NCBI GenBank assembly: GCA_963971575.1
Contig: OZ020616.1
Location: 59,006,907 to 59,070,906 of the forward strand
Length of the DNA: 64,000 nt
From: Liopterus haemorrhoidalis
Taxonomy: Eukaryota > Arthropoda > Insecta > Coleoptera > Dytiscidae
Direction: 5' to 3'
Part shown: positions 21,421-34,000 of the stretch, one piece after another
Layout: each line of letters begins with the position of its first letter
Numbering within the stretch: the first letter of the stretch is position 1
The notes under the pieces: generated by a model
The model's input: the letters and a program-made list of their open reading frames with translations, nothing else
Databases searched by the model: none
What the model was told of the DNA's origin: nothing
Made by a program: the position numbers and the translations under genes

Positions 21421-22166
21421 AAAAATATATATATAGCCTCCAATTTTGGTCTATATTTTAGGGTTTCAACAAATACATGTTGATTTACATCTTGCGTTCC
21501 CCCCACCACTATAAATTGTCCACGCCTACAGCCTACCGGCCTCCACACACCGCAAGGGACAACTGACCTACCTGTTAATTACATTACGCTCTTAATATAA
21601 ACTGTTAGTTTTGTACAGAAAGCTTGTAATCTCTAGGTTGTTATACGTAGTGTTAAAAAAACTAGATCTTCAATCAGTTGAACTACGTCTATACTTATCT
21701 ATTTTTGTTTAAAATTTTCAAACATTGATGAATTTGTGAAAACCATTCAATTGGTCATAATAAAACGAGTGCAAAAACAAACTAGTAATACCGATGTGCA
21801 TTTTGAAAAGAGCCAAGAAACAGAGCGATAGTGGCAGTGATTTTCCGGATGAAAAAGAGTTGAAACTAGCTCGGCTGCCACACGGGGGTCGCTGACGGAT
21901 GGCTGCGGCCGGGAGTCGAGCGGGAGACCCCGAGCGACCCCGTGCCGCGCTCTCGATTGTTGCTTATTGTGAATTCCTAATTAGTAGCCTAGTACTCCAT
22001 GTTTACCCGGTTACTATGACGACCCGTGCACGCAAACAAAACACGGCACAGATTCGAGAAACGTTAACCGGTAATAGAAACTATACAACATGTTGCTCAT
22101 GACACATTTATTCAACGAACAAATAAAGTATCCTGAAAAAGGAGAAAATAATAACTACGTATAATA
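21421..22166. other. Unassigned, with a GC-rich patch at 21870-21960
   Basis: Around 21793 a short frame opens MCILKRAKKQSDSGSDFPDE and stops after 33 codons, in the style of the N-terminus of some hAT/zinc-finger transposases, but this is too short to call. The GC-rich patch has short inverted segments (GGGGGTCGCT ... AGCGACCCC). Confidence 0.35.
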
Positions 22167-23170
22167 CGAGATGTGTAAATTAAGTATTTTTTTAAAAATA
22201 TTTCTATTCGAATAGAATTACAATTCAATATTGTCTCCCTCAAAATAACTTCCTTGGGAAGCCCAAAGCGCTGGAGACGGTTTTTCCAATCCTCATACTG
22301 GAATAGCTTTCCGATGGTCGATTACGGACGTTTGAATGTTTTCGAGTGTCCCAAAATGACGTCCCTTGAGGTGATATTTCAATCTCGGGAAGAGGAAAAA
22401 GTCACAAGGACTCAAGTCAGGCGAACAAGTAGGCTGAGAAGCCATAGGAATATTTTTACTGGCCAAACACTTGTTTATTTCTTTGTGGGCGATTCCCTGG
22501 CTATCAAAAAAACAAATCAGCATTCATTTGATCTTCGACTTGCTCATTCTTGCTTTTTGGGCCTTGGAGATCTTGAAGTGTGCCATTCCATGCTCTGGCG
22601 ATTGGTTTTCGCGTCGTTCTCAAACACCCAAATCAGTAATGACACGTTCCAGAAAATGGGTATGATTTACAATCGATTCCAAAAAGCACCTTTGCCTCCA
22701 TTTCCTTTTGGTCCTGTGAAAGGTTTTTTGGAACCATTTTTGTACAGATATTTATCATCCCCAATTCATTGGTCAAAATCTGATGAACGGTAGTGTGAAT
22801 AAAATTCAACTCTTCCCCGATTATTCTGACTGTCAACCGACGATCTGAACGCACAAGATCCCGGATTCTGTCGATATTTTCATCGGTTCTTGAAGATGAA
22901 GGCCTTCTGCTGCGTGATTTATCTTCAATCAACTCTCTTCCTTTGGAAAATGCCTTAAACCACCAAAAAACCTGGGTCCTTGACAAAATACTGTCTCTGT
23001 AGGCCTGCTGAAGTTTTGCAAAAGTTTCCGTTGCACTGTGCCCAAATCTTAAGCAAAACCTGATAGCACACCGTTGCTCGAAATGAATGTCACTCATTTT
23101 TAGAACGCACTAGAAAAATCTGTTTCAGGAAAAAAATCGCTACGGACAACAAAATTACTCTAGCGAGTTC
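22167..23170 (-). mobile_element. mariner (family 1), nearly full length
   Basis: The 3' TIR is at 22167 (GATGTGTAAATTAAGTA). The body runs through the transposase to 5' UTR sequence ending at about 23170, where it is cut off a little short of the expected 5' TIR (compare 47056-47225). It lies in the same orientation as, and directly adjoining, a second copy at 23185-23676. Confidence 0.9.
22293..23097 (-). pseudogene. mariner transposase, frameshifted
   Basis: The start is MSDIHFEQRCAIRFCLRFGH at 23097. The N-terminal part has both helix-turn-helix motifs (ATETFAKLQQAY ... SRTQVFWWFKAFSKG and VRIIGEELN..HTTVHQIL) and the linker SGRPSSSRT-type region. The frame breaks near 22640, just before the expected first catalytic aspartate, then continues in another frame with LICFFDSQGIAHKE (second aspartate) and SPDLSPCDFFLFPRLK (third, DD34D-type). 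The element is dead, but this is the best preserved family-1 transposase here. Confidence 0.92.
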
Positions 23171-23184
23171 TTTGGGAATTTGCG

Positions 23185-23676
23185 ATCTTGGAAAGAGGAA
23201 AAAGTCACAAGGACTCAAGTCGAATAAGGAGACTGAGGAGCCACAGGAATGTTTTTTCTGCCCAAAAACTCGTTTATTGAAATTGCTGTGGGATAAGGCA
23301 GATTTATCTCATACCCAATTCATTGTTCAAAACGATAGTGTGAGTCAATTCTTCCCCGATCATTCAGACTGTCAACCGACGATCTGAATGCACAAGATCC
23401 CGGATTCTGTCGACATTTTCATCGGTTCTTGAAGATGAAATCCTTCCGCTGCGTGAATTATCTTCAATCAACTCTCTTCCTTTTGAAAATGTCTTAAACC
23501 ACCAAAAAACCTGGGTCCTTGACAAAACACTGTCTCTGTAGGCCTGCTGAAGTTTTGCAAAAGTTTCCCAAGTTTGAAGCAAAATATGATAGCACACCGT
23601 TGCTCAAATGTCACTCATTTTTAGAACGCACTAGAAAAAACTGTTTCACAAAAAAAAATCGCTACGGACAACAAAA
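23185..23676 (-). pseudogene. mariner (family 1), internally deleted copy
   Basis: Starts inside the transposase C-terminal region (rc of CTTGAGTCCTTGTGACTTTT), skips most of the catalytic domain, then gives AKLQQAYRDSVLSRTQVFWW and RTDENVDRIRDLV with an intact N-terminal register. It ends with 5' UTR sequence at 23676. Stops and the deletion make it non-functional. Confidence 0.88.
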
Positions 23677-23689
23677 TGTTGAATGAGCA

Positions 23690-24000
23690 TGCAGTTAGCT
23701 TCTGAATTTCTCCGTAGCTTCCTATCCCTTGCTATTTGGGGCCAGTTTTTCCCGATACTTCTTCTTATGTCATCTTCCCAGCGTTTAAACTGACGTCTTC
23801 TTCTTCTTCGGCTTAATGGGAGCCATTCTGTCGTTCGGATAGTCCACCTATCATCCCTTATATCCTCGCAGCATGATCAGCCCATTTCCATTTTCTGCTT
23901 TTACACCAATCTGTGACGTTGCTGACTTTGGTTCTTCTCCGTATTTCTTTGTTGGTTATCCTATCTTTAAGACTTATGTTTAAATTGACAGTCCGGTTCT
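23690..24000 (-). pseudogene. LINE polyprotein C-terminal tail
   Basis: The minus strand reads, with stops, the tail typical of insect LINE polyproteins: ITNKEIRRRTKVSDVTDW, KWKWADHAAR, DDRWTIRTTEWLP, then KRW-type and IGKNW-like segments. It is a different LINE family from the one at 8990-9265. Only the 3' tail is present. Confidence 0.75.
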
Positions 24001-24645
24001 TATTTTACGCACCTCGTATACTTCGCATTGTTGTTTGTTTATAGTAGCTCATTTAGATAATGTTGATCCATGCCCTTTATAGACCCCTGTTAAAACTAAC
24101 TCTAACAGTGTTACTGTGTCGAATTTCACTAGTCACACTTGCTGTAAATTTCAAATTGAAACTGCGTACATCTGCCCTGTGTTAGTAGGTACATGTAGCC
24201 AACAGAACGCCCTGACACCCGGCCAAATTCAATTTCAAACTAACTACAATTATTAACACTTTAATCAACAGTTAAAATACTTCTAAGCGCTAAGTACAGA
24301 TATGATGAAAATTCTATAATACTACATTAAAACACTAGTTTCATGACTACGACATGATTTTTCCGCACGCTTCGATTAATCGATAAGTGTAGCAAAAAGC
24401 TTTATAAAACGAGTTTTATTATTCAATTTTTTATTTTTTATTTTTCCGACGTTTTAAAATCATAAATTTGCATTACATAATCAAACAATATCCTCGTTTA
24501 GGAAATTTGGTATGTGAATGTAACGGTTGGCCGGCCTGATTTGACAAGATATTAAAGATATGTATATGTATAAATATTTATGTATAAATGTATATGTATA
24601 TGTATAAATATTATGTTTTTCTTATTATGGCTCTATTTACATATA
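24001..24645. other. Unassigned; short (TATG)n-type stretch at 24556-24612
   Basis: AT-rich, no frame of interest. The imperfect TATGTATA repeat immediately precedes the MITE at 24646. Confidence 0.45.
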
Positions 24646-25055
24646 CAGTCTGTTACAAACGCTTAGGCGGAACTAAATGAGAATTTCGTTCTTTTAGGTT
24701 GTCACGACAAGGGACCTTGCTTGGGTTATTTCATTTTTTACGTTGGAATGTCAAAATTTAAAATTACAACAATGAAACCATGGAAACGAATGACCTATGT
24801 CAAAATTAAATTATTATTTTTTTATATATTTTAATGACAAAAAAATAAATAAATGGGAAATTTGTATTAAGAATGACACAAAAAATCAAAATATAAAGAA
24901 AATGACATTTTAAAATGATATTAACCTTAACCAAAAAATGTTGATTGTAAGTATGATTTACAAAGCTTAAACAAAACGGCCGAAAATCACGATTTAAACG
25001 ATGAAAGTAACTAAATTGCAAAATCTAGTTCCGCTTAACCGTTTGGAACAGACTG
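24646..25055. mobile_element. CAGTCTG-family MITE, copy 2
   Basis: 410 bp with both ends complete (CAGTCTGTTACAAACGCTTA ... GGAACAGACTG) and TA on both flanks. It is the most complete copy of the family, also found at 8137-8541 and 60067-60462. Confidence 0.9.
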
Positions 25056-25522
25056 TATATATGGTTGTTGTCTTATGTTAAATGTTCACATATTTTTATA
25101 AAAATATTGTAAATTTTGTTTTATTTTATTGCATTGTATTATATTACATTATATTGTATTGTATTGTATTACTCTAGATTATATACGGGCATATAAAGGA
25201 CGTTTTATCGTCTGTTCTGCCCCCTGTAATTAATTAAATAAATTAAATAAATTATTGTGATAATTTTATCAATTTGATGAAATACATTTTTATTCTTACA
25301 ATGAAGTCATTATAACCAGACATGGAGAGTCGAAATCAGGATGAGAACCAATCGAAAACGAAAATAAAATAACAATATTACTAGAAATTTTTAAAGAAGA
25401 AAAACGGGAACGACATTTCGTTCTTTGCTCAAGAACAAAAACGAAATTTAAAATGTTCAATACCGATTTTAATTGGCTTTCCTTAATATTCTCCAGTCTA
25501 TAATTTATGTATACTACACGTA
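25056..25522. other. No recognisable feature
   Basis: AT-rich, with an imperfect ATTGTATTGTATT run at 25130-25172. Confidence 0.45.
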
Positions 25523-25890
25523 CGAGGGTTGCCTCTTATATTTCGGGATTGCGCTAAACTAGTGCTGCCATCTGGCAACTGACGCTTCTATCGTAAAGTT
25601 TGACATTTTAACGGTATACGTACTCAGACCGTTTTGACATACGAGTGCTATTTGTATTCTTTGCAGTAACTTGAAAAAATTGATCTCGACTAATAATGGA
25701 ATTAACTTGTGAACATTTTTGATCGATTATTTTTCACAACTTTCGACGTGGATTAACCCAACAACAGTGCATCGATGAACTTAATTCGACTGTTGGTGAT
25801 GAAGCACCATCAAGGACTACTGTTTATCGATGGTTTGCCGACTTCAATCGTGGCCGTAGTTCGCTTAAGGACGCAGCTTTATGAACGCAA
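25523..25890 (+). pseudogene. mariner (family 3), 5' fragment
   Basis: TIR ACGAGGGTTGCCTCTTATAT is followed by 5' UTR and, from about 25696, a start MELTCEHF, a stop, then SIIFHNFRRGLTQQQCIDEL and TTVYRWFADFNRGRSSLKDA. This is the helix-turn-helix region of a SETMAR-type mariner transposase. The copy ends at about 25885 before any catalytic motif. Confidence 0.88.
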
Positions 25891-26541
25891 AATAGAAAAA
25901 ATAATTTTTACGTAAAATTATTACAGCCACATGAGTGATAAGGGTTTCTACGTCATACCTACGAAACCCTTATTATTTTGAAGGAGGTCCTTTATTTAAT
26001 CATGCAAAGGTTTTTTAACAAGTATTTACTTAAAATTTTATAGTTGATCGCTGTTGTAAGGTTTACTTATTTCCAAATGAATTCTTAATCATTGTATTGA
26101 AATTTAAGTGTATGGTTTGATTGTGACAATGTAGGTTATACAGGGTGTCCCCGTACTCAGGGGGACTTGTATGATTTCGCTGTTGTTGTTATAATTGTGT
26201 TTGATATGAAACCCGACGGTGTGCATTGTTCCTACACGTGTCTCGCTGTATTTGTTCGACTAATTTACATTCATTCCACAGTGCGTTACTTATTATTACC
26301 CCTGTATATTAGATAAACCTATGATCGCGGGAGAACCAAAATAAATAAAATCTTCAAACGAATCAACTTGGAATACTATGGAACAAATATTATACAGTAA
26401 ATACCAGATTACAACCTAGAATGAGAATTTTCATTGTTTTGTTAATTGTAAAACTAAAAAAGTTTTCATAAAAATAACACTATCTGAATAAATGAAGATT
26501 TGCACGGTGATTTGATTAAAAATGGTGAACTTTTCCTTTTT
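25891..26541. other. Mostly unassigned; hairpin of HINE subterminal repeats at 25943-25976
   Basis: AAGGGTTTCTACGTCATACC followed by TACGAAACCCTT is two HINE-type subterminal repeats facing each other with nothing between. At 26141 TACAGGGTGTCCC resembles a common DNA-transposon terminus. I see nothing else. Confidence 0.45.
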
Positions 26542-26588
26542 AGAGTTTTGTAGGTATGACCAAAAAACCCTTATACCGTCATTTTGTC

Positions 26589-27066
<478 letters not shown>

Positions 27067-27540
27067 TCGGTAAAAATTGTAGCCAAACGGCTAAACCTAG
27101 AGTGTTGAAATTTGGCATGCTTATACAACTCTTTGACCCGCAGATAGGAAAATTACTAAAACATCTAAAAAACATACCCCCCTAAAAATATAAACAAATA
27201 TGTGCTCATCGAAAACAAAAATATTTTTTTTAAATTCTGAGTAGGGTATCAAATGAAAGCCCTTAGTACGTGGATTAACGATCAAATTTTTATTTTTGCA
27301 AAATAAATTATTTTGATGCGATTTTTGCCAAAATTGTGCAAAAAAAAATTGTCCCACACCCTGTAGCCCAGATGGTTTAAACTAAAAATCTAAAAAAATT
27401 CTAAGTAATGTATATTGGTGTGAACCGAAATAGTACAACAGGAATTTTTGATCAGATTATGTTTTCGGAAAATAACAAATTTTTTGTGGTTTTTGGTTCA
27501 CAAAGTACAAAAGTTATACCAATGTTAAGACACATGCAAA

Positions 27541-27615
27541 GCGTGCGATGGCGTAATGGGTTAGAGCACTGCTAAAATGAGCTGGAAAACGAAGGGTTTC
27601 GAGTTCGAGTACGGA
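27541..27615 (+). ncRNA. tRNA-like module in HINE copy (decayed)
   Basis: A box TGGCGTAATGGGTTAGAGCA and B-box-like GAGTTCGAGTAC are spaced as in a tRNA. The copies at 36655-36745 and 54900-54995 keep CACTGGTGTCGTAAGC, whose loop resembles tRNA-Thr(CGT); here that loop is altered (CTGCTAAAATGAG). It is not a functional tRNA gene. Confidence 0.5.
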
Positions 27616-27913
27616 GTGAATTTTATTTTTTCTGTTTTTTTTTTTTTGTCATTTTTATTATGTTGAAATTATTTTGTCAAAATTCTAGTTATATTTTGAC
27701 AAATGTTGTATTTAATTTTTAAAAGCGTAAATTTAATAACCAGTCTTATTATATGATTAACAGACGATAAATTATTTTAAAAATATCGTTCATTTTGCCG
27801 TGATTAGTACAAAGTAAAATTTGTCCTACACACTCAGCATACCGCCTTCACTTATTATATACCTGCGAAACCCTGAAATGTGTGAATATTCACACTTCAC
27901 ATCAATTTTTTTA

Positions 27914-28533
27914 AATGACAATTTTAACACTAAAATTTTAAGCAAACTGAGAATGAATTTTTCCACATATGAATTTTTTGCTGTGTACCAGCAAATAAAT
28001 ATTCAACGGAGTTAAATATTGGAAAGCTGTATTTTTTTTATTCATTGTAAGAAAACGTTTGTCTACTATTCGCAAAACATTTGTAACAATCCCTTAAACC
28101 CTTCGTATCAGATTGTACCGAGATAGAATCTGTGATCCACGAAGCATGGTGCATATACGTGCTGACATGAATAACGTGCTCGCTGCGTACCCTCGGACAG
28201 ATAACTAACGAACACGATATCCTCACGCTCTGATAGCCCGCCACGCCAAACAATCCATCCACCGCCATTGTTAGAATGTACCTACCTATATCTCATCACT
28301 GATAACAATAACAATAACGCAACTCTTGCGGTTACAAAATGGAGAATCATCTTTAAAGAAATATGGCGCAACGACAATTTAAACAGATGGCTTTATATAA
28401 TTGGAATCGACTAATAAAAAAGAAACAGTTAAACAAAAGAAAAGAAGTAACGACAGTGTTTCGCACGTTAAAGGTTCTGGGTTGGAATCCCGCCTACAGC
28501 AGTTTGTATTTGTTATACTGGGTAAGGCAAGAA
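27914..28533. other. Unassigned; B-box-like scrap at 28465-28492
   Basis: GTTCTGGGTTGGAATCCCGC resembles the T arm of a tRNA, but there is no matching 5' half. Frames at 28038-28268 and 28401-28652 have no recognisable domain; the latter runs into the hAT element. Confidence 0.4.
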
Positions 28534-29232
28534 TAAGGTTTCAAATCCGGATATGCGAATATCCGAATTATCCAACCAATTTGGGCTATTCAATAGTCCG
28601 GATAATTTTCACTGAATATCCGATAATCCGGATATTTTTACCGGCACAATGACGTGAAGGAAGTAGTTGAAGAAATCGCAAGTGAAAGTGTGTTTAAAAG
28701 TCAAAAAGCTGCAATTTCTCTACAGCAACAACTGGAAGCGGCAATTGCTTCAATTACCCATGTTGAAGAGCAGAGTAACGTTATTACTACATTGTTGAAA
28801 AAAGATTTTATGATAACAAACACAAAAACAAGGACAGATAATTTAAATATATTATTTAATGCGCTTCTTACAATAAAAACATCTACTGCAACAGAGCGCG
28901 TTTTTTCAATTGCAGGCCTGACTAGGACAAAAATTAGAACTCGCTTGAATTTTGAAACTTTCAATGCAATTATTTTTTTTAAATACGGATTTTTAAAAAT
29001 GAAATAAATTTAATTATATAATTTTTTAAAATTATTTTGTGAATTATTAATGTATATGATTAAAATATTTAAATTAAATTAAATAAATGAGTTATATAAA
29101 CAATAAGAATATTGGATTCAATCTATTATCTTTAATTTCTTATTATCCGGATATCCGGATATATCCGAATATTTTGAATTTTCTGTATTCGATATCCGGA
29201 TATTCATTAATGTCGGATAATTGAAAACCCTA
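28534..29232 (+). mobile_element. hAT element, internally deleted (~0.7 kb)
   Basis: Ends TAAGGTTTCAAATCCGGATA and (inverted) TAGGGTTTTCAATTATCCGA match imperfectly. Both subterminal regions are full of CCGGATAT repeats. No clear 8-bp duplication survives. It encloses a hAT C-terminal coding fragment (28654-29007). Confidence 0.75.
28654..29007 (+). pseudogene. hAT transposase C-terminal fragment
   Basis: The 117-codon frame ends with the hAT dimerisation domain: LFNALLTIKTSTATERVFSI, AGLTRTKIRTRL, and a hydrophobic tail (NAIIFFKYGF). The catalytic domain is missing. It belongs to a different hAT family from 19045-19503 (TERVFS versus IERLFS, different TIRs). Confidence 0.85.
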
Positions 29233-29255
29233 GCCGTTAATAACTATTTTTCTAT

Positions 29256-29998
29256 TAGGTCATCAAGAATGAAATTTGTAGAAAAAAAGGCAAAGTTGGT
29301 TTATAATTTACAAATATAAGAAATTATTTTATTCATCAAAGTATGCATCCATATTGTCTATACAATTTTGCCATTTAAGCGGCAGGTTGTTCAGGCCGGT
29401 TGTATAAAACCCTGGCGGACGAGAGTCAATGAATTCCTGGAAGGCCAGTTTGACAGCATTGTCGGAATTAAATTGTTTTCCTATTAAAAAGTTGTCCAAA
29501 TTGCAGAAGAAGTGGTAGTCAGAGGAGGCTAGGTCTGGTGAGTATGGAGGATGATGAAAAAGATCCAACTCCAATTCCTGTAGTTTTGCCACAGTCATTT
29601 ATGCAGTGTGTGGTCTAGCGTTATCATGCAATAAGATAGGAGTCGATCTGTTGACCAACCTAGGCTGTTTTTCTTTAAGTTTTTGCATCATTTCATCCAG
29701 TTGGTTGCAGTATATTTTTGCTTTGATCGATGAGCCAGGTTTTTGTTTTGTTTGGTTTTAAGTTATCTGTCCGAAATTTGGCGAACCAATTTGATATTGT
29801 CTGCTGCGTAGTAACACTAGAGCCAAATACACTATTAATGTTTCGCGCGGTCTGCGATGCCGTAGTTCCAAGTAAGAACTCATACTTCATATTAGTGCGA
29901 ATTTCCGACCGTTCCATTTTCAACAAAATTAATTTTTAAAAATTTTTTTTGATATTTTTTAGAGCATACAATGATTTCCTTAAAAAAGCGATATGCGA
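29256..29998 (-). pseudogene. mariner (family 2), decayed, catalytic core missing
   Basis: The 3' TIR is at 29256 (AGGTCATCAAGAATGAAATT). On the minus strand the start is MLKMERSEIRTNMKYEFLLG at 29926, followed by the HTH TTQQTISNWFAKFRTDNLK, a frame break, then LFHHPPYSPDLASSDYHFF (third catalytic aspartate) and FLIGKQFNSDNAVKL at 29329-29598. The central catalytic part is deleted. It is the same family as 10935-11996 but without the internal duplication. Confidence 0.88.
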
Positions 29999-30920
29999 TT
30001 TTCTATGCAAGCATAGACAAGTTTTACAATATATAGGTATAGATCAACACTACGATTCAGTAAGACTACTATAGAATATATAGGCTAATAATATATATTT
30101 AAAAAAAAAATTACCTTATTGTAGCACTCTTTCACGGTCCATAGAATTGATCAACATCTAGAAATAAAAAAACTATTATTAATATCCCACTTCAAAAATA
30201 AAACACATAAAATTAATCCTATAATTCAATTAAATTTCCTTTTGAATGTACCCCGTGACAAGAGGGGTAAAATTTTGTAAGGGTGACATATGAGCCTTGT
30301 CATGCTTAATAACCGTACCCTCTCGTACCCCACTGCCCCCCTTGCTAGACCCCTAACACATACTCAACATACTTGCTTCTTGTTAGGCAATTCAAATTCA
30401 TGATTGTCAAAAATGATGAATGAAAAATATGAAAGCTATTTTTTGGTAATGATAATTTTTCCGGATAATTTAAAAAAATTTGCTGATTTATATTGTTAGA
30501 AAAAAATGAATATATTAATTTTTATGTTTACAGTGTTGAATATTTTTTCAATTGAATGGTTTTTGGATGTGTCCAGTTCGGATGTAAGTTTTCAAATCTC
30601 CCGGGGGCTAATTTATTTAATTAATGACATCATAAAGTGGTGTAATATCGGCAGTTATTGGGGGAGATTAATCTATTAACTACCAGCCAATGTAGGGTGG
30701 ATACTCCACTATAAAAACAAATACTCTACAACACACGGAAGGAAAAACTAGCAAAAGATCCAAAAAAGCGTATAGGTTATTCGAAACGTTTAAGCGGAAC
30801 TAAATGGAATATTTATATTTATAAGTTGTCAAGAGCTCACTTTTTAATGTTTAAAGAGCACACTTTACTAAACAATAAAAAAACTGATAAAAATTACTAA
30901 TTTTCAAAATCTAATTTCGC
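29999..30920. other. Unassigned; partial CAGTCTG-MITE end at 30778-30815
   Basis: TTATTCGAAACGTTTAAGCG with GGAACTAAATGG resembles one terminus of the CAGTCTG MITE family. The rest is AT-rich with no frame. Confidence 0.45.
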
Positions 30921-32181
30921 GTTCAGAGCTCTTTAAATTAGTTGACTGTTCATCAGTCACGGCGCTAGCTCTTAAAATCTGGGGGGGGGGGGAATTTTTG
31001 AGTAATTGGGGGGGCAGAAAATATTTGAAAACATTGATGACCTAAAAATAAGGTCCTCATTTCTATACATTTTCTCCAAAAATTCTGTGGGGGCAACTGA
31101 AGGCCAGAGCAATTTGGGGGGGGGATCGCCGCCACTGCTGTCCACTGTGCGTTGTGGATAAGTTTAGTAGATAATTTTAACGATCAAGGCAGCGTTTACA
31201 GCCATGGAAATTAATTACGAATAGTGCGACATCTGTGTGTATTTAAACCAACTACCACGGCGTAAAATGTTTATTATCTTTTATCGTATTCCTAATTCTG
31301 CTGTCCTAGATTTTTACTAACTCAACCTAACCTAATTACCTAAATTGATCATATTTACTGTTTTTGTATTTTCGTGCGAAATTTGTTGTAATCTGCGCGA
31401 TACCATTTTGTTAGGTTATATAAAGGCATACAATGTAAATGTTCTCTCGGATGTAGACTGAGATAGCCAATGTGTTTATATGTCTGTCTCATTAAAACAG
31501 TAAATATGATAAATTTAGGTAATTAGGTTAGATTTAGTAAGCAAAAATCTAGGACAGTAGAATTAAGAAAACGATAATAAACATTTTCGAAGCCGCTGTA
31601 GTTGGTTTAAAGACACATGTCGCATTATTCGTAACGCACTAATTTCTATAGTTGTAAACGCTGCCTTGAACGTTTCAACTAAAGCCACTGGATTATACAA
31701 AGTACCGCAACGGCAGCCATGCTGGGGTTAAAAATGTCGCCAACACAAATGATGTTCAGTGATTCCAACATTACAAAAATAAGAAACTAGTTTTTACTTT
31801 AAACATTGTAATCAGGATTTTTTTAATCAAAGATGCACTATAACAAAATTGTGGTACAATTTCAATTATTTTTTTAATTTTTATTAAATAAAATGAATAT
31901 AATATATAAATTTAAATTAAACTTAACCTTAAATATTCAAACCGCTGACAAAGAAGGTTATTAAATGAGAGCGAGAAAGGGAGATGTGACAGCGCAGACG
32001 TAAACTTGACAACGTAAAAATTGCTGCTTAATAGGGGAAGCAATGTTGCCAATCAACCCTGGGGTCTGTCGGCTTCTTCAAAGGCTTGCGGTACTTTGTA
32101 TAATCCAGTGACTTTAGTTTTAACTATCTACTAAACTTATACACAAGACACAATGAACAGTACTAATTTAAAGAGCTCTGA
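30921..32181. mobile_element. Foldback element with long inverted arms, copy 1
   Basis: Ends GTTCAGAGCTCTTTAAATTA and its complement. The outer arms resume as GTTGTGGATAAGTTTAGTAG on both sides. Inside, 31150-31361 and 31495-31690 form a second pair of arms (ATCAAGGCAGCGTTTACAG / CTGTAAACGCTGCCTT-type, diverged). Two insertions interrupt the outer arms: a G-rich hAT-like piece at ~30957-31135 and the 31689-32110 segment bounded by CACTGGATTATACAAAGTAC inverted repeats. No coding sequence. Related copies are at 35319-35880 and 41995-42540. Confidence 0.7.
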
Positions 32182-32537
32182 AAGCAGCTTTATAGTCTGT
32201 TTTTGGTGTGGGTGTGTTTGTTTTTTTTTCATTGTGTGTGTATAGGTAATAATTTGCGAGACAAGTTTCTTTTGATAGATCGGTATGTTATTTCATCCTT
32301 TAAGAATGTGTATAATAAATCCTTTCATCCGTGGAGTGAGATGCGAAAGTATATCAATAGTACCTTTTACGTTGAAGCGTTACGTTCTATGAAGAGTAGT
32401 TCACGCGACTTTGATTCCCGTACGTCGGGTCCGGAGATTTCTTATACAAAAGGATTCTACCTTACACCTGTCAGGCTATGCTTCATTTCGGCATTTCGCA
32501 AAGATCTCATTGTTCTAGCGGCACTTTGATATGCTTA
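32182..32537. other. No recognisable feature
   Basis: A 108-codon frame at 32203-32529 starts in a T-rich, GTGTGT-rich tract and shows no domain that I recognise. Confidence 0.4.
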
Positions 32538-32755
32538 TCTTGATCGTACAAGTGCGCACTCCCATATACAGGATTTGGGGCATGAAAAAATTCACGATTT
32601 ACCGTTTTAAGGATTTGTTTGAAAACTATAAACAATGTCAAGAATATCTTTGATTATAAACGACAGTATTTTATCTCTGAGTGTATGTCCCATAGACCTA
32701 AATAGGTGAAAAACGGAAGGCGCGAGATCGGGTGTATAGGGTGGATGTGTTATTC
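32538..32755 (-). pseudogene. mariner (family 4) catalytic fragment
   Basis: Minus strand reads HPPYTPDLAPSVFHLFRSMG at about 32750-32690, the conserved third-aspartate region of mariner transposases (HPPYSPDLAPSDYHLF), then HTLRDKILSF. Here D is replaced by V at the catalytic position in SDYH. No TIR or start is visible. It differs from families 1-3. Confidence 0.75.
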
Positions 32756-33274
32756 AAAAAAAGAAAGGAAAAATTATTCCTTTTCAGTTAAATAAATGTG
32801 AACATTTTTCATTGAGTTTCTGATTTAGTTTTGAACAATTAGAGAGACCAAATTATTTTCCAAATTATTTAAATTAACCTTAATTTGAAAAGAGTCATAT
32901 TTATTTTATAAACTATGGTTTTAAAACAAATGTCTAAGGGCCGGTCTTTCCACCTTCAGATAAAGTTATTCCTACGAATAAACTATGCTATCTGGCAGAT
33001 AAGTTATTCAGTAGTCAAAGTAGCGAATCAGTAACAAATAAGTGCTGTCACTGTCAAAAAGTTAGAAATTAAATGATTTCTTGGAACAATAAATTGCAAA
33101 ATGAACTTGAAAAAATATAATTTGTTTGAATTTTATTAATTGTAGAAATAATGCCTTAACTCCAAAATAACAGTGCACCAGTCCACGGTGAGAAAAAATA
33201 TGAAAAAAGTATCTCGTGCAATATCCAGCTTAAGTCTGATTTCATTTGTATGCCTTGTACGGAAAATTAAATAC

Positions 33275-33485
33275 ACAAATTTCAACGAGTATTTTACGAA
33301 ATTGCCCGCTATCCACGAGTGGTTGCAGCCTGGGATGAAATGTTAGTGAAACTGCTTTCTTCTGTGAAAAAAAGGCTGAAGTAAACGGTGTCGAAAAGGA
33401 TATTTTATATTAAACGTTAGCCGGGATCCACGCCTTACAATACAATGTTTAATAATTCTAATATTCGCTTCGAATTTGAGCAATA
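33275..33485 (+). pseudogene. PIF/Harbinger transposase remnant
   Basis: Plus-strand pieces RVFYEIARYPRVVAAWDEML and, after a stop and a gap, KRIFYIKR then PGSTPYNTMFNNSNIRFEFE resemble the nuclease domain of Harbinger transposases (FYEIAGFP.V.G..D.T and .PGS.HD...F..S.I). The first catalytic aspartate is at AAWD. The intervening GTH/NRKGYHS-type segment is gone. In-frame stops at about 33382 make it dead. Confidence 0.75.
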
Positions 33486-34000
33486 AGATTGTAATTAGTA
33501 TAGTAGCAACTACAGTTTTAATGTTACGCAACTTTAACGTTACAAGAGTGGATATGAAGAACCACCCACAAAAAATTAGTACTGTGTCGGTAACGTACCT
33601 GAAGAAACTGATTACTCAGAAATAATTAAAATTAAAGAATACTCCGTGATTTAATTTATTATTTTCAAATTTATTATAACTTATTTTGTATTTACATCAA
33701 TCATAATAAAATTAAAAAATTAAATAAACGTAGAAAAATTATTATTAATATCTAGTATCTATTTTTCATTCCCCCAATTTTATTACATGCTTACGACATT
33801 AATAATTGCTAAAATATTGTATAACGCATACATAAATTTAATTTTGTTAATGACAATAACCAAAAAAACGGCTCGACAGCTGTCAGTTTACCAATTTATT
33901 TATTTATTTCCATAGAAAAACAAAAAAAAAAATCTTTCTCATCGCCTATTTCAGTTACACATTCCGTGTTACCAATCTGAGGATTCAATATGTCAGTCTC

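Noticed and set aside
21899..22102. 67-codon frame in a GC-rich patch
   Set aside because: No domain; it looks like chance coding in GC-rich sequence.
22254..22793. 179-codon plus-strand frame
   Set aside because: Antisense shadow of the mariner transposase at 22293-23097.
32203..32529. 108-codon plus-strand frame
   Set aside because: Starts in a T/GT-rich tract, no recognisable domain, lies between transposon fragments.
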